DNA from: Neisseria sp. 83E34
Lineage (GTDB): Bacteria; Pseudomonadota; Gammaproteobacteria; Burkholderiales; Neisseriaceae
NCBI RefSeq assembly: GCF_001308015.1
Contig: NZ_LGYH01000006.1
Coordinates: 144,519 to 208,518 of the forward strand
Reading direction: 5' to 3'
Length of the DNA stretch: 64,000 bases
The notes beneath the pieces are model-generated. The model did no database searches. It was not told the DNA's origin and worked only from the letters and a program-made list of their open reading frames with translations. This document shows positions 8,849 to 16,270 of the stretch, in pieces. Each line of letters starts with the position of its first letter. The stretch's first letter is position 1. The position numbers and the translations under genes are program-made.

Positions 8849-10639
8849 ATGACCACTCCCGCCCAGCGTTTGGCCCAACTGCGCAACGCCATGAAACAAC
8901 ACGGCTTCGATGCCTGGATTATCCCCACCGCCGATCCGCATCTTTCCGAATACCTGCCCGAACACTGGCAAACCCGCGCCTGGCTTTCCGGTTTTACCGG
9001 CTCTGCCGGCACGCTGGCAGTTACCGTCGATGATGCCGCACTATGGGCCGACAGCCGTTATTGGGAGCAAGCCGAAACACAGCTTGCGGGCAGCGGGATT
9101 CATCTGGAGAAGATCGGGTTAAACGGCAATCACATCGACTGGCTGGCCGAAAAGCTACCCGCCGGCGCCACTGTCGGCATTGCAGCCGATATGCTCTCGT
9201 TGGCGGAAAAGCGCCGTCTTCAAGCAGCTTTTGCCAATAAAAAGATTACGCTGCGCGAAGGGCAAGACATCATCAACGATTTTTATTCAGACAGGCCTGC
9301 CCTGCCCTGTGAAAAAATCTACATCCATCAAGCCCGCTACACTGCAGAAACCGCCCGAGAAAAGCTGGCACGCGTACGGGCGTTTATGCAGGAAAAAGGC
9401 GCAATCCACCATCTGATTTCCGCTCTGGACGACATCGCCTGGCTGACCAACCTACGCGGCAACGACGTTTCCTACAACCCCGTGTTTCTCGCGCATCTGC
9501 TGATTGACGAACAACAAGCCGTATTGTTTGTTGACGAAACCAAGCTCGGCAAGCCAGAGCGTGAGCAGCTTGCAGCAGCAAACATCCGCACCGCCGCTTA
9601 TCATGAATTACCGCAAGCCATAGCCGAACTTTCAGGCAGCCTTTTGCTGAGCCCGGCCAAAGTGGCCGTGAGCAGCTTGGCATGCCTGTCTGAAAACGTG
9701 AAGCTGATTGAGCACACAAATCCGAGCACTTTGTTCAAATCAGTCAAATCCGACAGTGAAATCGAACACATCCGCCAAGCCATGATAGAAGACGGCGTGG
9801 CCTTGTGCGGCTTTTTCGCTGAGTTCGAGCGCAAGCTGGCAAACGGCGAAGCAATGAATGAGCTGGACATCAGCGATATGCTGACCGCCCACCGCAGCCG
9901 ACGCCCCGGCTATATTTCACCCAGCTTCGGCACCATCGCCGGTTTCAACGCCAACGGCGCCCTGCCGCATTACAGCGCCACGCCCGAAGCACACAGCCAA
10001 ATCAGCGGCAACGGACTTTTGCTGATTGATTCGGGCGCACAATATGAAGGCGGCACTACCGATATTACCCGCGTCGTTCCCGTCGGCACACCGAGCGGCG
10101 AACAAAAACGCGATTACACGCAAGTGCTCAAAGCCCATATCGCCCTTGCCCGTGCCGTGTTCCCCGAAAACCTGCCCGCGCCCTTGCTCGACGCAGTGTG
10201 CCGCATGCCTTTGTGGCAGGCACAATGCGAGTTCGGCCACGGCACCGGCCACGGCGTAGGCTACTTTCTCAATGTGCACGAAGGCCCGCAGATGATTTCC
10301 TACCGTGCCATGCCGCAGCTCGAAACCGCCATGAAATCAGGCATGATCACATCCAACGAACCGGGGCTCTACCGATCGGGCAAATGGGGCATCCGCATCG
10401 AAAACTTAATCGTAAACCGCCCCGTCGCCCAACCTCAGGAAACCGAATTCGGCACTTTCCTCTGCTTTGAAACCGTAACCTTATGCCCGATAGACACTCG
10501 CTTAATCGACACCGGCCTGCTCACAAACGAAGAAACCGCCTGGTTAAACAACTATCACGCCACAGTGTTTGAAAAACTCGAGCCGTTAACAGAAGGCGAA
10601 GCAAAAGCCTGGTTAATTGAGCGTACGCGAACTATTTAA
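8849..10639 (+). CDS. Xaa-Pro aminopeptidase (M24B family)
   Basis: Dinuclear-metal peptidase that removes an N-terminal residue before proline. The 596-aa length fits the three-domain, eukaryote-like aminopeptidase P group: two creatinase-N-like domains (about 1-310), then the pita-bread catalytic domain. The metal ligands are all visible: Asp394, Asp405, His468 (in GHGTGHGVG), Glu504 (TSNEPGLY) and Glu518 (RIEN). AAAGGAAA precedes the ATG by about 6 bases. Two uptake cores lie within the gene, near 9287 and 9682. No signal peptide is seen, so it is probably cytoplasmic. Confidence 0.95.
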   Translation: MTTPAQRLAQLRNAMKQHGFDAWIIPTADPHLSEYLPEHWQTRAWLSGFTGSAGTLAVTVDDAALWADSRYWEQAETQLAGSGIHLEKIGLNGNHIDWLAEKLPAGATVGIAADMLSLAEKRRLQAAFANKKITLREGQDIINDFYSDRPALPCEKIYIHQARYTAETAREKLARVRAFMQEKGAIHHLISALDDIAWLTNLRGNDVSYNPVFLAHLLIDEQQAVLFVDETKLGKPEREQLAAANIRTAAYHELPQAIAELSGSLLLSPAKVAVSSLACLSENVKLIEHTNPSTLFKSVKSDSEIEHIRQAMIEDGVALCGFFAEFERKLANGEAMNELDISDMLTAHRSRRPGYISPSFGTIAGFNANGALPHYSATPEAHSQISGNGLLLIDSGAQYEGGTTDITRVVPVGTPSGEQKRDYTQVLKAHIALARAVFPENLPAPLLDAVCRMPLWQAQCEFGHGTGHGVGYFLNVHEGPQMISYRAMPQLETAMKSGMITSNEPGLYRSGKWGIRIENLIVNRPVAQPQETEFGTFLCFETVTLCPIDTRLIDTGLLTNEETAWLNNYHATVFEKLEPLTEGEAKAWLIERTRTI

Positions 10640-10642
10640 CCC

Positions 10643-10678
10643 CAATGCCTGTCTGAAACGATATTCAGACAGGCATTG
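10643..10678. terminator. Uptake-sequence hairpin after aminopeptidase gene
   Basis: Inverted ATGCCTGTCTGAA pair with C/G extension at the stem base, four bases after the stop codon. Confidence 0.75.
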
Positions 10679-10850
10679 ATAATTTTAAAACCTAACCACA
10701 ATAACAAGGATAACACCGCAAACCATACGGGCAATACAACGCAAACCACACTTGCCGATCATCCTAATTCCATCCTAATTTTCCGTCGCTATAATCATCG
10801 CGAGCTATGTTTGCTTTATATCAATTCAATCAAATGGGATTTAAATCCGA

Positions 10851-10913
10851 ATGTTGGAAAGCCTGAATACCTTCAACCGGCAAGTTTTCTTGTTATTCAA
10901 TGCCCCCCCATGA
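10851..10913 (+). pseudogene. Out-of-frame N-terminal segment of the PAP2 phosphatase gene
   Basis: A 20-codon frame beginning ATG at 10851 reads MLESLNTFNRQVFLLFNAPP and stops at TGA 10911-10913. A short amphipathic helix ending in an N-A-P turn just before the first membrane helix is what I expect at the start of BcrC/PAP2 proteins. The text continues sensibly in the +1 frame (HDASPTSIQLA). This supports a frame break at the cytosine run rather than chance. Confidence 0.6.
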
Positions 10914-11427
10914 TGCAAGCCCTACCAGTATCCAACTGGCTATATGGCTTGCAGAACATCTGGTGGTTATGTTTTTTATCTCACTGGCAATTTATCTTGC
11001 ATGGAAACACCGCCGCAATAAACGCGTTTGTTTAAGCGTATTTGCCAGCATTCTGCTTGGCATCGGCATCAGCTATTTAATCCGCAAAGGCTTTTACCAT
11101 CCGCGCCCGTTCGAGCTAGGCTTAGGCACCAATTTCTTGGAACACGGCGCTTCTTCATCATTTCCCAGCAAACACCTTACTGCCATGTTCTCAGGCGTAT
11201 TACCCCTCTGCTTCATGCCGGCAACCCGCTTGTTCGGCATATTTTGGCTGCCCTCCGCGCTTTCTATTGCTTGGGCACGCATATACCTCGGCGTGCATTG
11301 GCCTTTAGACATAGCAGGCGCATTTGCCGTTTCACTGGCTGCCGCAATCATCGCCTACTATAGTATTTTTTATAGAAAACGCCTGTCTGAACATACCGTT
11401 CAGACAGGCATCAAGCTGAAAGCCTGA
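10900..11427 (+). CDS. PAP2-family phosphatase, N-terminus apparently displaced by a frameshift
   Basis: Membrane phosphatase of the PAP2/BcrC type, likely acting on undecaprenyl diphosphate or another lipid phosphate. The 175 residues in this frame carry the three PAP2 motifs: K...RPF (RKGFYHPRPF), SSFPSKH, and R-x5-H-x3-D (ARIYLGVHWPLD), with about four to five membrane helices. The ATG at 10900 has no ribosome-binding site. A better start, ATG 10851 with GGGA 11 bases upstream, opens a different frame encoding about 20 residues ending NAPP, then stops at 10911. The two frames meet at a C7 tract. Removing one C or adding two would join them into a typical full-length N-terminus. The gene may be phase-off, a pseudogene or a sequencing error. 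Its 3' end encodes an inverted uptake pair. Confidence 0.8.
   Translation: MPPHDASPTSIQLAIWLAEHLVVMFFISLAIYLAWKHRRNKRVCLSVFASILLGIGISYLIRKGFYHPRPFELGLGTNFLEHGASSSFPSKHLTAMFSGVLPLCFMPATRLFGIFWLPSALSIAWARIYLGVHWPLDIAGAFAVSLAAAIIAYYSIFYRKRLSEHTVQTGIKLKA
10903..10909 (+). repeat. Homopolymeric C7 tract at the frame break
   Basis: Seven consecutive C bases lie at the exact junction of the two PAP2 reading frames. Poly-C and poly-G tracts inside coding sequence are a common phase-variation device in Neisseria, although seven is at the short end. Confidence 0.6.
11381..11409. repeat. Inverted uptake-sequence pair inside the PAP2 gene 3' end
   Basis: GCCTGTCTGAAC and its reverse copy form a hairpin that lies wholly within the last codons of the phosphatase gene and encodes part of its cytoplasmic tail. 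It may act as the terminator even though it precedes the stop codon. Confidence 0.7.
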
Positions 11428-11515
11428 TTCTTCTTCAAAGTATGGTAATTTAAACAATCGGCACTATATTCAATTCAATCAATACATTTTGCCCAATCTC
11501 ACAAAAGGAAATATG

Positions 11516-12163
11516 ATGAATTTCAATAATCTGCTTAATCAAGTTTTAGGTTCCGTACAAAAAAATGCCGGTCAGGCGGGCAACATTCTTTCAGGCAACA
11601 AAGGAGCTTTGGCGAAAATCGGAGGCAGCGCCGCCGCTCTCGGCCTGGTTTCATCATTACTGAAAAAGAAAAATACAAAAACCCTCGTACAGGCCGGCTC
11701 GATGGCTGCATTGGGCGCATTGGCCTACCATGCCTACCAAAGCTGGCAAAACAATAAAAACACCCAAAGCACCGGTTCACCTGCCCTAGATCAAACTGCT
11801 TTCGCCCCAACCGGCATCGCCGCTGAAAATGCAAGCCGCGTTATTTTGCGCACCATGATTGCTGCAGCCGCTGCCGACGGTCTGATCGACGATGCAGAGC
11901 GCCAACTGATTCACAGTGAAGTAGGCGATGATGCCGAAACCCAACAATGGATTGCCACCGAAGTTACCCGCCCTGCCAGCGCCGCCGATATTGCACGCGA
12001 TATCGGCGCCAATCCTGCTTTAGCTGCCGAAGCTTATCTGGCCGCCCGTATGGTATGCGGTGATTTGGCTCGCAAAGAAATTGTGTTTCTCTCCCAACTT
12101 TCACAAGCTTTAAATCTTGACGATGCATTGGTTGAACATTTAGAGCGCCAAGCAGGTTTTTAA
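11516..12163 (+). CDS. DUF533 family protein (YebE/TerB-like)
   Basis: 215-aa protein of the DUF533 family, with no established function. The N-terminal third is Gly/Ala-rich and contains one likely membrane-associating hydrophobic stretch (KIGGSAAALGLVSSLL) plus a second Ala-rich one. The C-terminal half is an acidic, helical TerB-like domain (VILRTMIAAAAADGLIDDAE). I chose the ATG at 11516 because AAAAGG lies 7 bases upstream. The adjacent ATG 11513 and an in-frame start at 11489 are possible. The stop lies three bases before the response-regulator gene, so it may be co-transcribed with the two-component system. Confidence 0.85.
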   Translation: MNFNNLLNQVLGSVQKNAGQAGNILSGNKGALAKIGGSAAALGLVSSLLKKKNTKTLVQAGSMAALGALAYHAYQSWQNNKNTQSTGSPALDQTAFAPTGIAAENASRVILRTMIAAAAADGLIDDAERQLIHSEVGDDAETQQWIATEVTRPASAADIARDIGANPALAAEAYLAARMVCGDLARKEIVFLSQLSQALNLDDALVEHLERQAGF

Positions 12164-12166
12164 GCC

Positions 12167-12838
12167 ATGCGCATTTTACTGGTTGAAGACGACGCCATGA
12201 TCGGCGAAGCCGTGTCCGGCAGCCTGAGGGATGCACGGTATACCGTAGACTGGGCAAAAAACGGCCTGCTCGCATTAAGTTCGCTTAATGCCCAAAAATA
12301 TGATTTGGTGCTGCTGGACTTAGGCTTACCACAGAAAGACGGCTTGGAAGTGTTGGCAGAACTGCGCGCCTCGGATAATCAGGTGCCGGTAATTATTCTG
12401 ACCGCGCGCGACGATATCGACAGCCGCTTGCGCGGCCTTGACGGCGGCGCCGACGACTACGTTATCAAACCTTTCGACATGAGCGAACTGCTTGCCCGTA
12501 TGCGTGCGGTGTTGCGGCGGCAAAGCGGCTCGGCCAACACCGAGCTGGACAATGGCATTTGGTCGCTCAACCCCGCCACTTATCAGGCGCGCCATATCGA
12601 AACCGGTGAAACGGTTATTCTGAGCAATCGCGAGTTCGCCATTTTCTATGCACTAATGCAGCACCCGGGCATGATATTGTCGCGCACCAGCCTAGAAGAT
12701 AAAATCTACGGCTGGGGCGAAGAGGTGGAAAGCAACGCCATCGACTACCTGATTCATGCCCTACGCAAAAAACTGGGTGCCGACAGCATTAAAAATGTGC
12801 GCGGCGTCGGCTGGCTGGTACCCAAGTCTCCCGCTTAA
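12167..12838 (+). CDS. OmpR/PhoB-family response regulator
   Basis: 223-aa DNA-binding response regulator with an N-terminal receiver and a C-terminal winged helix. Receiver residues are clear: acidic pair at 8-9, phospho-acceptor Asp51 (LVLLDLGLP), Thr79 and Lys101 (VIKPFD). The effector domain begins near residue 125 and ends with RGVGWLVP. It resembles the QseB/PmrA subgroup rather than MisR. It starts three bases after the DUF533 gene. Its likely partner kinase is at 13314, separated by a META lipoprotein gene. The regulated genes are unknown. Confidence 0.93.
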   Translation: MRILLVEDDAMIGEAVSGSLRDARYTVDWAKNGLLALSSLNAQKYDLVLLDLGLPQKDGLEVLAELRASDNQVPVIILTARDDIDSRLRGLDGGADDYVIKPFDMSELLARMRAVLRRQSGSANTELDNGIWSLNPATYQARHIETGETVILSNREFAIFYALMQHPGMILSRTSLEDKIYGWGEEVESNAIDYLIHALRKKLGADSIKNVRGVGWLVPKSPA

Positions 12839-12888
12839 ACCGCTTCAGCCAATGCCTGTCTGAAACCAATCATCCGAAAGGAAAACCG

Positions 12889-13290
12889 ATGAAAAAAGCG
12901 CTACCTCTATTAATTGCAACACTACTGTCTGCCTGCGCAACATCCACCCCGCCAACCGGATTGACAGGCGTTTGGCAGATTCAAGAGGTGGGGCAGGTCA
13001 GCCCTGAAAACCTAGCCACAATTGAATTCCAATCCGACGAACACAGGTTTTACACACGCGGCGGCTGCAACAACATGTTCGGCAAATACCGAGAGCACAA
13101 AGGCACACTCAAAATGTTCGACACCATAACCACCTTGAAAGCCTGCGAAAGTTCTCTGATGAACTTAGACGACAGTCTGTCTGCGGCCTTCGAAAACACC
13201 GCATCCTATCAAATCAGCGGCCAACACTTGGAAATCCGCAACGCCCAAGGGCAAACTCTGATTAAAGCCATCAAAGCCGCCGATAAATAA
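12889..13290 (+). CDS. META-domain lipoprotein (HslJ-like)
   Basis: 133-aa predicted lipoprotein. It has a signal peptide with lipobox LLSAC (Cys at residue 16), then a META domain of the HslJ type, with GVWQIQEV at its start and the GGCNNMFGKYR and ACESSLMNLD signatures. AAAGGAAA lies before the ATG. It sits between the response-regulator and kinase genes, with 50 bases before it (containing one uptake sequence) and 23 after. Family function is poorly defined; HslJ is linked to novobiocin resistance in E. coli. The position suggests an envelope function tied to the sensor, which is inference only. Confidence 0.88.
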   Translation: MKKALPLLIATLLSACATSTPPTGLTGVWQIQEVGQVSPENLATIEFQSDEHRFYTRGGCNNMFGKYREHKGTLKMFDTITTLKACESSLMNLDDSLSAAFENTASYQISGQHLEIRNAQGQTLIKAIKAADK

Positions 13291-13313
13291 CCCCAGCTCG
13301 ATATATCAAAACA

Positions 13314-14609
13314 ATGAAACAATTCACGTCTCTGCAACTGCGCCTGATTCTCTGGCTCACCACGACCGTGGTGCTGGCTGCCGTTGCAGCAGGCATTACC
13401 GCATTTGTTGCCGTTTATTACGAAGCAGGCGATCTGCAGGATGAATTATTGGAGCAAACGGCCGCCTTTGCCGCCATATCAGATTACCCTGTCAATAATC
13501 ATATCGACGACGACGTGAGAATCGTCATTCAAAATTTAGACCAGCCCCGCATGGGTGATATTCCCTTATCCGCAGGCTTAAACGAAGGCTTTCACAATAT
13601 CGAATACCGCAAAGAACAATACCGCGTTTACATACACAAACACAAAAACGGCCAACGGCTGGCCTTATTACAAGAAGACGACTTGCGCAAAGACACGGCA
13701 TTAACCAGCGCCAGCCTGGTTATCTGGCCGATTCTGCTGCTGATTCCGATAATGGCTTTGTTAACCTTTATTGCCGTGCGCAGCAGCCTGAAACCGGTTA
13801 AAAGCCTGTCTGAAAGCCTTGCACAGCGTAGCGACAACGACCTTTCCCCCCTTTCAGAACAAAATATTCCGATTGAGATTACAGGTTTTATCCAAGCCAT
13901 CAACCGGCTGTTTGACCGAATCAAAGAAAGCATCCAACGCCAACAAAGGTTTATCGCCGATGCTGCGCATGAATTACGCTCTCCCATGACTGCTCTGTCG
14001 CTTCAGGCCGAACGTTTGTCCCAACGCGATTTACCGCCCGACACCGCAGATCAGCTCAAAACACTACGCGAAGGCATACGCCGCAACCGCCACCTGTTAG
14101 AACAGCTGCTGGCCATGGCAAGGGCGCAGCAAGACGATCATAAAGCACTCAACAAAACACTTTCCGCCCGTAAAATCTGCGAACGCATTGTGCAAGACCT
14201 CTACCCGCTTGCCGAAGCACGCAACATTGATTTCGGCATCGACGGCAACGAAGACGTAATGCTTGTCTGCAACGAAACCGAGCTTTACACCTTGTTGAAA
14301 ACTTTCGCCGACAATGCCATCAACTACACACCGCCCGGCGGACGCGCCGATTTGCGCATACGAACAGAAAATCAGGAATGCGTGTTCGAAGTGGAGGACA
14401 GCGGCCCCGGCATCTCCCCTGCCGAACGCAATCGGGTATTCGACCCCTTTTACCGAATTCTCGGCAGCGACACAGAAGGCTCCGGCTTGGGTTTATCCAT
14501 TGCCAAAACATTGGTCGAGCGTCAGGGCGGCAACATCAGCCTTCATCATTCTGCCATCAACCCCAGCGGCTTATTAGTAAAAATCCGCCTTCCTGTTATG
14601 CACAGTTAA
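13314..14609 (+). CDS. Sensor histidine kinase (QseC/PmrB-like)
   Basis: 431-aa inner-membrane sensor. It has an N-terminal membrane helix (about 10-35), a periplasmic sensor domain of roughly 95 residues, a second helix (about 132-155), HAMP, the dimerisation helix with His219 in FIADAAHELRSPM, then the ATPase domain with the N box (FADNAINYTPPGG), G1 (VEDSGPGIS), the F box and G2 (GSGLGLSIAK). All catalytic motifs are intact. An uptake core lies in the coding sequence near 13804. It follows the META lipoprotein gene and ends before two successive hairpins. The signal sensed is unknown. Confidence 0.94.
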   Translation: MKQFTSLQLRLILWLTTTVVLAAVAAGITAFVAVYYEAGDLQDELLEQTAAFAAISDYPVNNHIDDDVRIVIQNLDQPRMGDIPLSAGLNEGFHNIEYRKEQYRVYIHKHKNGQRLALLQEDDLRKDTALTSASLVIWPILLLIPIMALLTFIAVRSSLKPVKSLSESLAQRSDNDLSPLSEQNIPIEITGFIQAINRLFDRIKESIQRQQRFIADAAHELRSPMTALSLQAERLSQRDLPPDTADQLKTLREGIRRNRHLLEQLLAMARAQQDDHKALNKTLSARKICERIVQDLYPLAEARNIDFGIDGNEDVMLVCNETELYTLLKTFADNAINYTPPGGRADLRIRTENQECVFEVEDSGPGISPAERNRVFDPFYRILGSDTEGSGLGLSIAKTLVERQGGNISLHHSAINPSGLLVKIRLPVMHS

Positions 14610-14656
14610 CTTACTGAAAACCGTGTAACCGCATATCCAATAAGCCGAAACAAACT

Positions 14657-14689
14657 ATGCCTGTCTGAAAAAATTTTTCAGACAGGCAT
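14657..14689. terminator. Uptake-sequence hairpin after histidine kinase
   Basis: Inverted ATGCCTGTCTGAA pair with A-rich and T-rich arms and almost no loop, lying downstream of the kinase stop. Confidence 0.75.
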
Positions 14690-14714
14690 TTCTATTACAA
14701 TGAATCAACTTAAC

Positions 14715-14747
14715 AAGCCTGTCTGAAAGTGTTCTTCAGACAGGCTT
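14715..14747. terminator. Second hairpin, facing mltB
   Basis: Inverted AAGCCTGTCTGAA pair with a seven-base loop. It lies 18 bases beyond the 3' end of the convergent mltB gene and is followed by T-rich sequence on the plus strand. Confidence 0.7.
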
Positions 14748-14764
14748 TTCACATCAACCGTTGC

Positions 14765-15850
14765 CTACAAACCGCCTGCGCCCAGCGCATTGGCGATATC
14801 GCGAACAGAAGTGACATACATGCGGCTGTGGTTATATTGCCAAACCGCATAAAAATTATTCAGGCCGATATAATAATCAAACACACCCGGGCTGGTTTCC
14901 AAGCGGTAAAGCATCGCTTTTTCCGAATCAGCCACCGGCTCCAGCGGCGTTACGCCCATTTTTTTCAACTCGCCTACCGTATATTTCAGCGACGTTTTCT
15001 CATCAATCACCGCCTGCAATTTCGGATTAATCTCTAGCGAAACCGGCACCACCATTCTGCCGCCGCTCTTCCAGCCGTGCACCTTCATATAATTGGCAAC
15101 CGATGCGGCAACATCTTCCACGTTATACCAAATGTCTTTGTGGCCGTCTTTATCATAATCCACCGCCCACTTGCGAAAGCTCGATGGCATAAACTGCGGC
15201 ATCCCCATCGCTCCTGCAAAGCTGCCCGTAAAGCTCAACGGATCACGCTGCTCCTCTTTGGCCATCACAAGAAACTCGGCCAACTCTTTTTGAAAAAATT
15301 CACCGCGGCGCGGATAATCGAAAGCCAACGTAGCCAAAGCATCCGCCACACGGATATTGCCCTTGTTCGCACCATAATTGGTTTCAATGCCCACAATCGC
15401 CACAATCAACTCGGCAGGCACGCCATATTCACGCGCGATTTTATCAATCACACCACGGTTTGCCGCATAAAACTTCTGCCCGCCGCTGATTTTTGCCGCG
15501 CCTGAATTGCCTTGTTTAAACTCATACCACGGGCGCGACGTGCCCGGCCGGTTCATAATATTGATAATATTGCCGCGATGCACAACAGCGTTAAAAAAGC
15601 TCTGTAACTCTTCCCTGCTCAAACGCTGTTTGCCCGCTTCATATTCAATAAATTTTTGCACGTTCGTATTCGCATTAAACCCCACCTCCGCTAGGCTGGG
15701 TGAAGCTTCGTTAAAAAACGGCCTTTCTTTCGCCACAGGCTTAACCGGTTTGCCCGCTCCGCTACTTTTCTGCGCCGCAGGCGGTTTCTTTTCACCATTA
15801 CACGCTGCTAAAGCCAGTGCCGCCAAGGCCAATACTGCAATTTTTTTCAT
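14765..15850 (-). CDS. mltB: Membrane-bound lytic murein transglycosylase B
   Basis: Outer-membrane-anchored enzyme that cleaves the MurNAc-GlcNAc bond to give anhydromuropeptides. The 361-aa precursor has lipobox LAAC with Cys17 and a Lys/Pro/Ala-rich linker to about residue 45. The SLT_2 catalytic domain has the putative acid Glu156 in IVGIETNYGANKG, followed by the SFAGAMGMPQFMPSS motif. It is full length for the family. It is monocistronic, facing the histidine kinase gene. A repeat element lies directly upstream, so its promoter may partly derive from that element. Confidence 0.94.
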   Translation of the reverse strand: MKKIAVLALAALALAACNGEKKPPAAQKSSGAGKPVKPVAKERPFFNEASPSLAEVGFNANTNVQKFIEYEAGKQRLSREELQSFFNAVVHRGNIINIMNRPGTSRPWYEFKQGNSGAAKISGGQKFYAANRGVIDKIAREYGVPAELIVAIVGIETNYGANKGNIRVADALATLAFDYPRRGEFFQKELAEFLVMAKEEQRDPLSFTGSFAGAMGMPQFMPSSFRKWAVDYDKDGHKDIWYNVEDVAASVANYMKVHGWKSGGRMVVPVSLEINPKLQAVIDEKTSLKYTVGELKKMGVTPLEPVADSEKAMLYRLETSPGVFDYYIGLNNFYAVWQYNHSRMYVTSVRDIANALGAGGL

Positions 15851-15950
15851 ACATTTTCCCTAACACATATCGGCTATTTGTAAAAATAGCAAAAGTGAAT
15901 TTTAACAAATTATCAGAGTTACCAAAAGAAAAGCTTGAATATGTAGCCAA

Positions 15951-16193
15951 TCAACTTAAAAAATCATACGTTTAAATCATTAGCGACCTTGGCTATTACT
16001 GATTGCCCGCCGGCGCCGTGGGGGCAGCTTGCGCAGCAAACCGGCAACCGCGGTCGCCTTTCTTTGCTTACTTTCTTTGGCGAAGCAAAGAAAGTAAGTG
16101 GCCGCGCGGCCATGAAGCGCAATCTTAAAATAACGGGAATATAAAAATTAACGGCGCTCGTTGCCATACCAATTTTTAAGTTGATTCACTATA
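15951..16193. repeat. MITE-like element with terminal inverted repeats and internal hairpin
   Basis: The 12-mer TCAACTTAAAAA at 15951-15962 is matched by its inverse at 16173-16184. The minus-strand end reads TATAGTGAATCAACTTAAAA, which resembles the TATAGTGGATTAA ends of Correia repeats, with GGTATGGCAACG further in. The centre holds a perfect 12-bp stem (CTTACTTTCTTT and its complement) at about 16066-16097 and is GC-rich elsewhere. An open frame inside (15964-16167, minus) looks like a by-product of the repeat. The sequence lies upstream of mltB and downstream of pnp. Confidence 0.65.
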
Positions 16194-16194
16194 A

Positions 16195-16206
16195 TCAACT
16201 TAAAAA
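16195..16206. repeat. Extra copy of the terminal repeat outside the element
   Basis: A further TCAACTTAAAAA copy sits just beyond the element, making a second palindrome with the adjacent inverted end (16173-16206, centred on TCACTATAA). This could be the relic of a neighbouring copy or of an insertion target. Confidence 0.5.
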
Positions 16207-16221
16207 AACAGTACGCAGTAA

Positions 16222-16255
16222 AAATGCCTGTCTGAAAAGTTTCAGACAGGCATTT
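16222..16255. terminator. Uptake-sequence hairpin after pnp
   Basis: Inverted ATGCCTGTCTGAA pair with short loop, 16 bases downstream of the pnp stop on the minus strand. Confidence 0.75.
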
Positions 16256-16270
16256 AACCATTAAGATTAT

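Noticed and set aside
15964..16167. 67-codon frame inside the TIR element
   Set aside because: Generated by the repeat's hairpin and GC-rich body; no ribosome site. Treated as part of the repeat.
16181..16200. TTGAT...ATCAA at the end of the TIR element considered as an FNR box
   Set aside because: The half-sites are eight bases apart instead of four and belong to the terminal repeat palindrome.
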